Shown: in pieces, positions 15,310 through 23,331 of the stretch | Position numbering within the stretch: the stretch's first letter is position 1 | How the letters are laid out: each line of letters opens with the position of its first letter | Origin: CAZVEV01 sp964625865 | GTDB taxonomy: Bacteria > Planctomycetota > Phycisphaerae > SM23-33 | Assembly: GCA_964625865.1 (NCBI GenBank) | Contig: CAZVEV010000059.1 | Coordinates: 1-24,790, forward strand | Reading direction: 5' to 3' | Length of the DNA stretch: 24,790 nucleotides | The notes under the pieces: generated by a model | What the model saw: the letters and a program-made list of their open reading frames with translations, nothing else | Told to the model about the DNA's origin: nothing | The model's database searches: none | Program-made: the position numbers and the translations under genes

Positions 15310-15924
15310 ATGAGCGCCTGGACTCGCAGGTCGTCTTCATCCTCGAACGAAACGTACAGGGGTAAGCATCGCTTCGAGCACTGGTATCGCAGTAACCAGG
15401 TCTACTTCATCACCGCCCGATGTCGCGGGCGCTACCGAGCATTCGCATCTGAAGACGCCAAGGCCGTCTTCTGGGACCGCTTCGAGCACTACACCGCCAA
15501 ACACCTGTTCACCCCCTGGGTCACCACGCTGATCGACAACCACTACCACGTGCTGGGCTACTGCAAGGTCGGCAGCGAACTGGGCGAGATGATGCGCAAG
15601 ATCCACGGCTCGGTGGCGAAACTGGTCAACGACCTGCTTGACGAGCGGCGCGCAGAGTTCTGGTCCGAAGCGGGCCATCAGGACTACTTCGACGGGTGCA
15701 TTCGTGATGAAACACAGTGCCGCCGCGCCTACGGCTACACGTTGACCCAGAGCGTGCGACACGGGATATGCAGCGATTGGCGCGACTACCCGCACACGCG
15801 TGTCAACGTGGACCTGGAGCGAGGTCTGCAGCGGGCGCTCGAGTTACGGGCGTTCATGGAGGGAGTGTGCTACAATCGCTATCGGAGGAAGCCGGAGCGC
15901 CGGCCGGGCGGAAGGGCGTTGTGA
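15310..15924 (+). CDS. REP-associated tyrosine transposase (RAYT), Y1 HUH family
   Basis: A 204-aa protein. ATG 15310 follows AGAAAGGAC; the open frame extends upstream to 15115 but would include the REP-like repeats. The HUH metal motif is HYH (78-80) in LIDNHYHVLGY. The RAYT N-terminal element HRFEHWYRSNQVYFIT is present. The nucleophile is probably Tyr141 or Tyr143 in RRAYGYTLTQSVRHG, the region where RAYTs have Y..xNP. Known role of the family: single-strand cleavage and spread of REP palindromes, usually as a domesticated single-copy gene. The inverted REP-like pair just upstream fits that pairing. The last codons overlap the putative -35 of the next gene (TTGTGA includes the stop). Confidence 0.85.
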   Translation: MSAWTRRSSSSSNETYRGKHRFEHWYRSNQVYFITARCRGRYRAFASEDAKAVFWDRFEHYTAKHLFTPWVTTLIDNHYHVLGYCKVGSELGEMMRKIHGSVAKLVNDLLDERRAEFWSEAGHQDYFDGCIRDETQCRRAYGYTLTQSVRHGICSDWRDYPHTRVNVDLERGLQRALELRAFMEGVCYNRYRRKPERRPGGRAL

Positions 15925-15947
15925 GAGGTCTGGCCGACGGCTAGGAT
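15919..15947 (+). promoter_or_regulatory. Possible promoter giving a near-leaderless mRNA
   Basis: TTGTGA (15919-15924) and TAGGAT (15942-15947) are spaced by 17 nt and end 8 nt before the ATG at 15956, so transcription would start at or next to the start codon. The -35 is weak. The same arrangement occurs before the sulfatase gene. Confidence 0.35.
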
Positions 15948-15955
15948 TGTCCGGT

Positions 15956-17146
15956 ATGAACAGACGAGGATTCCTCAAGGCGATCGGGTGCGGCGCGGCG
16001 GGGACCGTGTTTTCGCCGCCCGCTGCAACGACCGTTCTCGCATCCGGCGAGTCGGCGATCGGTAGCGGTCGCCCCGAGTTCTCGTGGAAGACCGTGCCGA
16101 TCTACATCCACTTCGGCAAGACCGCCGGGCCGCTGACGGAGGCCGAACTGCGCTTCGTCGCGCGGACGTCGAACTTCGTCTGCTTCGAGAAGGGCCACGC
16201 CGCCCGACGCCTCGGGTCCACCGAGAAGGGGATCGCCCACGATGCCAGGCGCCTCAAGGCGCTCAATCCGAGAATGAAGGTGCTGTTCTACTGGAACGGG
16301 TTTCTCAACTACCGGCTGTATGACGCGTGCAAAGAGTTCGCAAGGCACCCCGAGTGGACCTTCCGCGACAAGGCGGGCAAGCCGATCTACAAGACCGGAA
16401 CGCTCGAGCAGTACAACGTGCTGGATGCGGGCTTTCGCCAGTGGTGGGCGTCGATTGCGGGCAAGGCCGTCAGCGAATACGGGTGCGACGGTATCTTCAT
16501 GGACGCACTGCTCCAGCCCACGCGGCCGGCGTGGATCAAACGCGGGTGGGGCGCCGGCAGCGAGAAGCGAGTCACCGAGGCCGTCATCGACATGATGAAG
16601 CAGGCGAGCAAGGCCATGGGTCGCGACGCAGTCCTTCTCTACAACGGATTGCGAGGCTCCGACCGCGGGGGCGCTATCCGCGGCGCCGAGTTCCTGCCCC
16701 ACGCCGACGGGGCCGCCGTGGAGCACTTCGGCGCCTTCGCCAGCCGTACAAAAGAATCGATCGCCCGCGACATCGACGCGATCGGGCGGGCCGGCAAGGC
16801 GGGCAAGATCGTCGTGGTCAAGGCCTGGCCCGACCCTGAGTTCAACTGGCAAAACGCGACGAAGATGAAGCTCCCTCCGGCCAAGCTCGCCGCCGAGGCG
16901 CGCGAGAAGATCACGTTCCCGCTGGCCTGCTATCTGGTCGCCGCCCAGCCGGGCGCATACTTCTGCTACTCGTGGGGCTACCGCGAGGTCCACGGCAGTC
17001 TGGTGGACTATCCCGAGTTCCACAAGCCCCTGGGCGAGCCCAAAGGCGACGCGACGAGAAACGGATGGGTCTACACCCGCTCCTTCGAGCACGTCGACGT
17101 GCGGGTGGACATCTCCAGTCGTACCGCGCGACTCGAGTGGAGATAG
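15956..17146 (+). CDS. Tat-exported putative glycoside hydrolase (GHL15-like)
   Basis: A 396-aa protein. ATG 15956 starts the twin-arginine signal NRRGFLKAIGCGAAG; earlier in-frame starts fall inside the RAYT gene. The body looks like a TIM-barrel putative glycoside hydrolase of the GHL15 type: PIYIHFGKTAGPLT, KVLFYWNGFLNYRLYDA, GCDGIFMDALLQPTRPAW (acidic residue after a strand, a typical catalytic position), AVLLYNGLRG, GAAVEHFGAF and YFCYSWGY. The true substrate is unknown; an extracellular polysaccharide is likely given the sulfatase next door. The gap to the sulfatase is 77 nt and contains its own promoter-like hexamers. The family assignment is from memory of the motif pattern and is moderately sure. 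Confidence 0.7.
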   Translation: MNRRGFLKAIGCGAAGTVFSPPAATTVLASGESAIGSGRPEFSWKTVPIYIHFGKTAGPLTEAELRFVARTSNFVCFEKGHAARRLGSTEKGIAHDARRLKALNPRMKVLFYWNGFLNYRLYDACKEFARHPEWTFRDKAGKPIYKTGTLEQYNVLDAGFRQWWASIAGKAVSEYGCDGIFMDALLQPTRPAWIKRGWGAGSEKRVTEAVIDMMKQASKAMGRDAVLLYNGLRGSDRGGAIRGAEFLPHADGAAVEHFGAFASRTKESIARDIDAIGRAGKAGKIVVVKAWPDPEFNWQNATKMKLPPAKLAAEAREKITFPLACYLVAAQPGAYFCYSWGYREVHGSLVDYPEFHKPLGEPKGDATRNGWVYTRSFEHVDVRVDISSRTARLEWR

Positions 17147-17185
17147 AACGCCGCCAAGGCCCGCGTTGTCCGCTGGGGGGGGATG

Positions 17186-17215
17186 TTGTAAGGGGCCCGT
17201 CGGAGGGGCTACAAT
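17186..17215 (+). promoter_or_regulatory. Possible promoter of the sulfatase, near-leaderless
   Basis: TTGTAA (17186-17191) and TACAAT (17210-17215) are spaced by 18 nt. The -10 box ends 8 nt before the ATG at 17224. There is no Shine-Dalgarno sequence at the usual distance. Confidence 0.45.
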
Positions 17216-17223
17216 TGTCAGGT

Positions 17224-18705
17224 ATGAACAGACGGCGGTTTCTCAAGACACTCGGATGTGGCGTGGCGGGGGCGGTGGTTTCGCCGCTGGCGGCGGCGGG
17301 GGCGGTGCGGCCGACTGGACCGGCGGCGGCGAAGAAGCTGAACATCGTGCTGATCATGGCCGACGACGTGAGCCCGGAGATGTACCGTTGCTACGGGCTT
17401 CGCGAGACGCACACGCCGAACGTCAACCGGATGGCGAGCGGCGGGGTGATGTTCCGCACGGCGTGGGCGTCGGCGATCTGCGGGCCCTCGCGAGCCCTGC
17501 TGATGACGGGACGCTACGGGACCACCACGGGGGCGTACTACAACGGCCTGTGGATGGGCGACAGCCGCAAGCTGCTCGAGAACAACCTGAGCTTCGGCAA
17601 GCTGCTCAAGGACGCCGGGTACGCGACGGCCATCGCGGGGAAATGGCATTGCGGGGCGACCATGCCGTATACCAGACACGGCGGATTCGACGAGTACTGC
17701 CTCTGGGAAGGCGCCAAGGAGATCGCCCAACTGCCCGGCAAGCCGGCCTACAAGGCCATCTACAAAGGCGACGGGGACCATCCGCGATACTGGCAGCCGT
17801 CGATCGTCAGGAACCACAAACTGCTCAAGACCGGCCCCCGCGACTTCGGCCCCGATATCTTCACCGGCTTCATCTGTGACTTCATCGAGCGGAACAAGGA
17901 CAAGCCGTTCCTGGCGTACTACCCGATGGTGGCGCCGCACGGCACGCGAGACGGCGTGACGACCACGCCGGCGCGAGGCAAGGTCGGCGAGATGGGCAAG
18001 CCGGCGACGGGCGAAGAAGCCGACGCACGCTTCAAGGCCCTCAACGAGTACATCGACGTTCTGGTCGGGCGAATCATCGCCAAGGTGACCGACCTGGGCC
18101 TCGCCGACCGCACGGTGATCATCTTCTGCGGCGACAACGGGACGGCCGTCACCGCAAAGAGCCGCGGCGTCGAACGGGGCAGCCACGTGCCGTTTGTCGC
18201 CTGGGGCGCGGGCATCAAGAAGCGGGGCGCCACCGACGAACTGATGGACTTCTCCGACGTCCTGCCGACCCTCTGCGAGATCGCCGGCGCGACGATTCCC
18301 ACGGACTATCACATCGACGGAAAGAGCCTTGTCCCGTTCCTGAGCGGCAAGAGCGAGTCGCATCGCCCGTGGATCTACAGTTGTATCGGGACAACCCAAC
18401 TGGTGCGGACAAAGCAGCACATGCTCGAGGTGGTCAATCCGATTCTGGGCGTCCCGCGAGGGCGGTTCTACTTCTGCGGGAATCACCGGTTCGGCAAGGG
18501 CTACAAGCGTGTGGACGGCTCGCCCGAACACGCGGCCGCCCGCAAGGAATTCGACAAGATCCTGGCCAGGTATCCGGCCCTGACGGCGAGGCATCCGTAC
18601 TTCAAGACCGCGCGGGGCAAGAAGTGGCTGGACGCCTACACCGCGCCCCAGGCGGCCGAAAAGCACCTGCACAACCACAAGGATTATCGCTTCTACGAAG
18701 AGTAG
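17224..18705 (+). CDS. Tat-exported sulfatase, formylglycine (Cys) type
   Basis: A 493-aa protein starting with the twin-arginine signal NRRRFLKTLGCG. The sulfatase signature ICGPSRALLMTGR has Cys86 in CxPSR, converted to formylglycine by a sulfatase-modifying enzyme not present in the window. Metal and active-site residues are visible: Asp47-Asp48 (MADD), Lys140 and His142 (AGKWH), His239 (VAPHG) and Asp304-Asn305 (CGDNGT). Its length is usual for the family. It hydrolyses sulfate esters, most likely on sulfated polysaccharides outside the cytoplasm. The exact substrate class cannot be read from sequence. The ATG at 17224 is certain from the Tat motif. It ends 7 nt from the convergent pseudopilin-like gene. 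Confidence 0.93.
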   Translation: MNRRRFLKTLGCGVAGAVVSPLAAAGAVRPTGPAAAKKLNIVLIMADDVSPEMYRCYGLRETHTPNVNRMASGGVMFRTAWASAICGPSRALLMTGRYGTTTGAYYNGLWMGDSRKLLENNLSFGKLLKDAGYATAIAGKWHCGATMPYTRHGGFDEYCLWEGAKEIAQLPGKPAYKAIYKGDGDHPRYWQPSIVRNHKLLKTGPRDFGPDIFTGFICDFIERNKDKPFLAYYPMVAPHGTRDGVTTTPARGKVGEMGKPATGEEADARFKALNEYIDVLVGRIIAKVTDLGLADRTVIIFCGDNGTAVTAKSRGVERGSHVPFVAWGAGIKKRGATDELMDFSDVLPTLCEIAGATIPTDYHIDGKSLVPFLSGKSESHRPWIYSCIGTTQLVRTKQHMLEVVNPILGVPRGRFYFCGNHRFGKGYKRVDGSPEHAAARKEFDKILARYPALTARHPYFKTARGKKWLDAYTAPQAAEKHLHNHKDYRFYEE

Positions 18706-18712
18706 GGGGTCG

Positions 18713-19711
18713 TCAGGGCGCCCAGGCCCGGCGCTGGAGGCGGGGGCTGACGGCCATCGGAGAGACGGTGGTCACCGACCCGCCGGACCACAGGACGTTG
18801 ACCCTGCCCAGGTGACGGGCGCTGTCGAGGAGCATCTCCTCGGTCGGGACGGGCGAGTCGACGTCGACGACGCCTTGCTGGTAGTCGACCAGGACGATGG
18901 CGTTTCCGCCGCCGCCGGAGTAGTTGTGGGCGTAGGAGTTGATGCCGTAGTTCGTCTCGCCGTTGTCCCATCCCTGCAGGATGTGCATCTCGCCGCGGTG
19001 TCCCTGGAGACGGGGGTCCCCGCCGAAGGCGCCGACGCCCTGCCACAGCACGTCGTTCTGGTTGCCGCACGTGTTCATGCGGTTAGGCCATCCAATGCCA
19101 CCGGCCCCGCTCCAGTCCGGCGTGCAGCCGACGGTGTCCTCTCTCAGATCCTTGAAGACGTAGATCTGCCCCGAGTCGTAGATGCGGCATCCGCCGTCGG
19201 TGTCCAGCCAGCCGTTGAAGCTCATCTGGGCGTACTGCCCGCCGGTGCCCGGGTCGTCCTGCATGATGTACTCGGTGTACTTGCCCAGTGCATTTGATCC
19301 GCGGCGGGACTTGTAGCACTCGCCGTTGCCGATGGTCTCCAGGGTGAACCGTCCGGCCCAGATGGCGTACTCGGCCCTGGCGAGGTTTCCCCCGACGACC
19401 ATCTTCACTTCGTCCTCCGGGCACTTGTAGATCTCCGGCTCGTCCACGGTGTCCATCGGCGTGCCCGGCCACATCACCCCCGGCGGATACAGGCCCGCCG
19501 AGCCGGTGACCGACGTGCTGCCGGCTCGCTGCAGTCGCTTGTTTCGCGACTCGGCAAACGCCTCGCTGAGGCGGGCGAGATTGTTGCTGCACAGCGTGGT
19601 GCGCGCCACGGCGATCATGTTGGTCAGCGAGGGGGCAAGAATAGCGACCAGCAGCGCGATAATGCCGATGACGACCAGCAACTCTATCAGCGTAAATCCT
19701 CTATGACTCAT
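18713..19711 (-). CDS. Pseudopilin-like protein with prepilin N-terminus (planctomycete type)
   Basis: A 332-aa protein; ATG 19711 follows AAAGGATCC. The N-terminus RGFTLIELLVVIGIIALLV is a class III/IV prepilin motif, cut by prepilin peptidase between Gly5 and Phe6, with Glu at mature position 5. A long globular domain follows, with CPEDE, YAIWAGRF, HRGEMHILQGWDNG and GGGGNAIVLVDY. It ends with ARHLGRVNVLWSGGSV, which resembles the H-x9-DG motif of large planctomycete pseudopilin families, except that the usual DG reads GG. Such proteins occur in very many copies per planctomycete genome and are thought to be surface or type II secretion-like pseudopilins. It probably has its own promoter (19775-19780). 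Confidence 0.85.
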   Translation of the reverse strand: MSHRGFTLIELLVVIGIIALLVAILAPSLTNMIAVARTTLCSNNLARLSEAFAESRNKRLQRAGSTSVTGSAGLYPPGVMWPGTPMDTVDEPEIYKCPEDEVKMVVGGNLARAEYAIWAGRFTLETIGNGECYKSRRGSNALGKYTEYIMQDDPGTGGQYAQMSFNGWLDTDGGCRIYDSGQIYVFKDLREDTVGCTPDWSGAGGIGWPNRMNTCGNQNDVLWQGVGAFGGDPRLQGHRGEMHILQGWDNGETNYGINSYAHNYSGGGGNAIVLVDYQQGVVDVDSPVPTEEMLLDSARHLGRVNVLWSGGSVTTVSPMAVSPRLQRRAWAP

Positions 19712-19774
19712 GGCCGGATCCTTTCGATATCCAAACGCACAACATGAGAATTACCATGAGTAGAATGCCTTTTG

Positions 19775-19780
19775 ATTATA
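19775..19780 (-). promoter_or_regulatory. TATAAT box upstream of the pseudopilin gene
   Basis: A perfect minus-strand TATAAT lies 64 nt upstream of the ATG at 19711, in a locally AT-rich stretch (19740-19790). No clear -35 is seen at 16-18 nt. Confidence 0.4.
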
Positions 19781-19827
19781 CACAATGCGACATCGGTCGG
19801 CCCAGAAGAACTTCGCAGACCGTCAGT

Positions 19828-20574
19828 TCAATGGTCATGCTCGCAGTCATTGGGGCATTTCCGTCGTTCAGGGTGGAAATCATGCCCGGCGTCGATGGGG
19901 CGCTCTCGCAGGGGCACGCCCGCCTTGGCGTAGGCGTCTCGTATCGGACCGAGCCGCTTCCATCGCTGGACCAGGGCCCGCCATTGGGCGGGGTTGTCCG
20001 GGTCGTCCCGCCCTTCGTACAGTCTGCCGTTGAACTTCGCCAGCAGGGCCTTCATCGCCGTGATCTTCGTGGACTTGCTCCCGCCGTAACGCGACATCTC
20101 CAGCAGCGTGACGATTGCCCGCGGGGTCTCGCACGCCACCAGGGCGCGAAGCGCCGCGTGGGAGACCTGCTCGTCGGGGTCGGTTTCGGCAAGCGTGACC
20201 AGCACGTCGGTCGCCTCCGCGTCGCCGAACCGCCCCAGCGTCCCCGCCGCCACGGCGCGGACGTGCGCTTCGGAGTCTGCCGTGCAGGTCACGACGGCCG
20301 GCCGATGCTCGGGCGCCAGAAAGTGTCCCAACGCCCCAACGGCTTCGGCACGGACCTCCGGCGCCGAGTCGTTGATCGCCACCCTCGCCAGCACCTTGCC
20401 CGCCCCGCGCGGACGCGAGACCGTCATCTCGCGAATCGCCGCGATCCGCTCGGCGGGGGTCTCGCCCAGGATCTCGGCTTCGTCGAGGAAGATGGAGTAC
20501 GCCGCCGCCGCCCCGATAGCCACAACGGCGCCCGCCGCCAGCATCACCTGTTTGGACTTCACACGTCTTCCCAT
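19828..20574 (-). CDS. Membrane-anchored HEAT-repeat protein
   Basis: A 248-aa protein from ATG 20574. The upstream frame to 20667 lacks typical features. Residues about 9-30 form one transmembrane helix (QVMLAAGAVVAIGAAAAYS) with positive residues before it, so the rest faces the periplasm or outside. About 38-160 are HEAT/PBS-lyase-like helical repeats: RVAINDSAPEVRAEAVGALGHF, VTCTADSEAHVRAVAAGTLGRFG and LAETDPDEQVSHAALRALVA. The C-terminus carries HDFHPERRKCPNDCEHDH, a His/Cys-rich end that might bind metal. HEAT repeats mediate protein contacts; no enzyme activity is expected. The gene lies 116 nt upstream of the pseudopilin gene on the same strand, so the two could be linked. Confidence 0.75.
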   Translation of the reverse strand: MGRRVKSKQVMLAAGAVVAIGAAAAYSIFLDEAEILGETPAERIAAIREMTVSRPRGAGKVLARVAINDSAPEVRAEAVGALGHFLAPEHRPAVVTCTADSEAHVRAVAAGTLGRFGDAEATDVLVTLAETDPDEQVSHAALRALVACETPRAIVTLLEMSRYGGSKSTKITAMKALLAKFNGRLYEGRDDPDNPAQWRALVQRWKRLGPIRDAYAKAGVPLRERPIDAGHDFHPERRKCPNDCEHDH

Positions 20575-20778
20575 CGTCGCTCGAGTTACGGCCCTGGTCG
20601 TTTGAATCTGAACACGTCGCACGCCGCACGTGCGCCAGCCGAAACATGCGTCATCGTATGACGGCAAGACTCGGGCATGTCGGGATAAGGAAACCCACGA
20701 AAACTCTCTGCGCCCCCCCCCGTTACAGACGGCCGAACCGGCCCGCCGCGCCTGAGAGGCGACACCCGGGTCAAATCA

Positions 20779-20807
20779 ATACTAGCACACCGCTCCGTAT
20801 GGATCAA
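20779..20807 (-). promoter_or_regulatory. Possible promoter of the HEAT-repeat gene
   Basis: On the minus strand, TTGATC (20802-20807) and TAGTAT (20779-20784) are spaced by 17 nt. The leader would be about 198 nt. Confidence 0.4.
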
Positions 20808-20925
20808 ACACTCGATTCGCAAGAGAAACAGAGTCCGTGATAGGGGCTCGGCATGGTGATCTGTGCGCGCCAAGGCGATTGCACGTGGCGCGGTGGGTCG
20901 CGCCCGCGGGCACGTTGATATGGTC

Positions 20926-20969
20926 AAAGCCCCTGCGACTGAGGCAGCGTGTTTCATCGCAGGGGCTTT
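20926..20969 (-). terminator. Terminator-like hairpin directly behind the tRNA-Ser 3' end
   Basis: AAAGCCCCTGCGA (20926-20938) and TCGCAGGGGCTTT (20957-20969) form a perfect 13-bp stem with an 18-nt loop. Read on the minus strand it follows immediately after the CCA of the tRNA-Ser fragment, where a tRNA terminator is expected. Confidence 0.65.
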
Positions 20970-20986
20970 GGCGGAGAGGGCGGGAT
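20969..20986 (-). pseudogene. tRNA-Ser 3'-end fragment, probable attachment site
   Basis: On the minus strand the 18 nt ATCCCGCCCTCTCCGCCA match the end of a bacterial tRNA-Ser: T-stem 3' half ATCCCGC, acceptor strand CCTCTCC, discriminator G, then CCA. The T-loop and everything 5' of it are missing: the adjoining bases do not continue as TTCGA. With a terminator on one side and a serine recombinase gene on the other, this looks like the duplicated att core at an island edge. Confidence 0.65.
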
Positions 20987-21068
20987 ACGCCGATGTGGTC
21001 GTCCTAAGTCAATTCACACAAGAACCTTGTCGAAGCAAGCCCTTGAGATCAATGGTGTTGTGGTTGGT

Positions 21069-21134
21069 CACGTGAGTTCGCATGTTGTCATGGATTCTCA
21101 CGTGTTGTCAGCGTCATTGACGCACTGTGTCAAT
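21069..21134. repeat. Short inverted and direct repeats before the recombinase gene
   Basis: CACGTGAG (21069-21076) is inverted as CTCACGTG (21097-21104). GTTGTCA occurs twice. GCGTCATTGACGC (21111-21123) is a perfect palindrome overlapping ATTGAC/GTCAAT (21116-21121, 21129-21134). They may be operator or recombinase binding sites. Confidence 0.4.
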
Positions 21135-21180
21135 CAATCCCGGACGGTCATGGCGACTTCTCCAGGCATAGGAAAGAGCT

Positions 21181-23331
21181 ATGACCAGAGAGAAGAGAAC
21201 TGTTAGAAGTGATAGGTCCAGAACTGAGAAGCGAGAACAAGAGAGGACTGGACGGCACGCGCATAATGGCCACGTTGCGGCGGTCTACGCCAGATACTCG
21301 ACGCGCTTCCAGGATTCGATTGACGACCAGATCCGCGAGTGTCGAGAGTGGGCCGAAGACAATGGCTACGAGGTCACAGAGGAATACGTCTTCGTCGACC
21401 GGGCTACTCGAGGCGGATCAAGCAAGCGAAGTGGGCTGGCAGCCATGCGCCGAGTGATCGAGGAGGGCAAGGTCAACGCTGTCGTGATCTTCGCCACGAG
21501 CCGCCTGTTCCGGAAGACGTATCGGGCGCTCCAGTTCGTCCATGAAGAGATCGTGGAGCGAGGCATCCGTTGCGTCTTCGCTAAATCAGGCATCGACACT
21601 GCCAACAAGGACGACTGGGAGACTCGTCTTCATGTGCAGTCGCTCGTCGACGAGTTCCAGACCAGAAGTGCAAAGGCACACATCCAAGCTGCCCACGCGG
21701 GTCTACTCCTGAAGGGCCGGGTGTTCGGGACGCTCAGCTACGGCTACCGAGGCGAGGAGATTCCCGGCGAGACGACGAGGTCTGGAAGGCCTGCCCGGAT
21801 GATCGCGGTCGACCCTGAGACGTCGCGCTGGGTAGTCAGTATCTTCGACTGGTATGTACGTGAACGGATGTCAACAAGTGCTGTTGTGCGGCGTCTCAAC
21901 GAGCGGAACGCGCCCCTGCCCCCCCGATGCGCGACGAAGCGATGGACGTACCTTGCCGTCAAGACCGTCCTCAGCAATCCCCGATACCGAGGGCTGTGGC
22001 ACTATGGCCGTACCGAAGCGAAGTGGATCAGCAAGAAGGATTACGTCCGACAGGTCGAAAGGGAAGAACCGTTACAGACCCGGCAGTTCGAAGATCTCCA
22101 GATCATTGACGACGAGACGTGGTACAGAGCCCAGGAGTTGACCGCGAACAATCCTCATAACGCTGGCCGAAAGCCCGTGGACGGTGACCGGAAGAGACGA
22201 CCGCTCTTGCTGAACGGCCTGTTGCGCTGCGCGTATCACGATCGGCCCCTCGTCGTAGGCGGCGGGGGAGGGCAGTCGGCGATCTGTCCGGTCTGCAAGG
22301 AAGACGGCAAAGGCCAACTGTACAGCCTCTTGAACCGACGATTGGCGGTTGAGACGATCTGTCGGAAGATCGCCGAGATGATCCGCGGCGACGATACGCT
22401 CGTGGCCAGGATCATCGAAACCTGCCGGAAGGCTGCCGAGGACGAACAACGCCCAGACGAGGGAAGGGTCGATGAACTCGAGGCTCAGTGGACTAGACTG
22501 TCACAGCACATCGACCAGGTCCTCGACCAGTTTGCCGAGACGGAGGAGGACCGCCGTGAGAGTCGCGATAAGGTCGAGGAACTGCGCCGCCAGCGGGCGG
22601 GCGTCAACGCCGAGATCGCCCGACTCACCGCTACGGCTAGCGCGCCAGTCCGAGTGCCGACTCCCGAGCAAGTACAGGGCTCACTGACAGGTCTTGCAGC
22701 GGTTCTGGCCGAGGCAGTACAGGGCGATGACAAGGAGGCCATGGCCTATGCGCGGCGCATTATCGAGATCGCCACCGGGGGCAAGATCCTGGTGTATCAG
22801 GCTGGTCCTCGGCAGCCCCAGCGGGGCTGGTTGCGGGGGGGCTTCACGGTGGACGTCGTGAAGCTTGTAGCCGGGGAGCTCGGCGGTCGTGGTGGCGACG
22901 GTGACGGCGTCGAAGTGGAGGTCGAGTTTCGCAAGCCACCCATCCGTGAGCAGATCGCGGATCAGGCCAAGACCTTGTGGGACGCAGGACTGAGGTACTC
23001 ACAGATCGCAAAACGCATTGGCCGCAGTCGAAGCATGGTCACGAAGGCCTTGGCGTTCTGGCATGAGTCGAGAGGCCTGCCTGCGCCCGACGGGCGCCGG
23101 CACGTCGGCCGCCTGAAGAAGGGTCCGAGGCTTGCTGAACGGATCGCCGACCGCGTCATGGCGCTCGTCAGGGAGTATGTTCCCTTGCAGGACATCGCTG
23201 CGGAACTCGGCGTGAGCCGCAATCTGGTTACGGAAGCAATCCGTATCTGGCACGAAAAGCGTAACCTGCCCGTTCCTGATGGTCGGACGCTCCGGAAGTT
23301 GAGGAGCAAGAGGGGCAAGTCGCGACGATAG
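21181..23331 (+). CDS. Large serine recombinase with two C-terminal HTH repeats
   Basis: A 716-aa protein; ATG 21181 follows AGGAAAGAG. Residues 30-175 form the resolvase catalytic domain: VAAVYARYSTRFQDSIDDQ with nucleophile Ser40, then IFATSRLFRKTY. About 185-325 form the recombinase domain (GYRGEEIPGE, LSNPRYRGLWHYGR). About 345-380 form a zinc-ribbon-like segment (LLRCAYHDRP, ICPVCKEDG). About 425-485 are a coiled coil. The C-terminus adds two similar HTH units, about 590-640 and 652-706, each ending WHE-x-R-x-LP-x-PDGR (626-639 and 690-702). This tail is not part of the usual large serine integrase. It catalyses site-specific integration and excision of its element through a Ser-DNA link. 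Its position beside a tRNA-Ser remnant marks it as the probable island integrase. Confidence 0.9.
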   Translation: MTREKRTVRSDRSRTEKREQERTGRHAHNGHVAAVYARYSTRFQDSIDDQIRECREWAEDNGYEVTEEYVFVDRATRGGSSKRSGLAAMRRVIEEGKVNAVVIFATSRLFRKTYRALQFVHEEIVERGIRCVFAKSGIDTANKDDWETRLHVQSLVDEFQTRSAKAHIQAAHAGLLLKGRVFGTLSYGYRGEEIPGETTRSGRPARMIAVDPETSRWVVSIFDWYVRERMSTSAVVRRLNERNAPLPPRCATKRWTYLAVKTVLSNPRYRGLWHYGRTEAKWISKKDYVRQVEREEPLQTRQFEDLQIIDDETWYRAQELTANNPHNAGRKPVDGDRKRRPLLLNGLLRCAYHDRPLVVGGGGGQSAICPVCKEDGKGQLYSLLNRRLAVETICRKIAEMIRGDDTLVARIIETCRKAAEDEQRPDEGRVDELEAQWTRLSQHIDQVLDQFAETEEDRRESRDKVEELRRQRAGVNAEIARLTATASAPVRVPTPEQVQGSLTGLAAVLAEAVQGDDKEAMAYARRIIEIATGGKILVYQAGPRQPQRGWLRGGFTVDVVKLVAGELGGRGGDGDGVEVEVEFRKPPIREQIADQAKTLWDAGLRYSQIAKRIGRSRSMVTKALAFWHESRGLPAPDGRRHVGRLKKGPRLAERIADRVMALVREYVPLQDIAAELGVSRNLVTEAIRIWHEKRNLPVPDGRTLRKLRSKRGKSRR

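Larger units (their letters stand above)
20575..21180. other. 606-nt region holding a promoter, a tRNA-Ser remnant and an island edge
   Basis: No protein gene is supported. It contains the HEAT-gene promoter (20779-20807), a GGCGCG/CGCGCC hairpin (20887-20904), the terminator-like inverted repeat and tRNA-Ser fragment (20926-20986), and inverted and direct short repeats in front of the recombinase gene (21069-21134). Confidence 0.5.

Noticed and set aside
17218..18678. 486-aa minus-strand open frame opposite the sulfatase
   Set aside because: The plus-strand sulfatase has all catalytic residues. The antisense frame is a shadow of its codon use.
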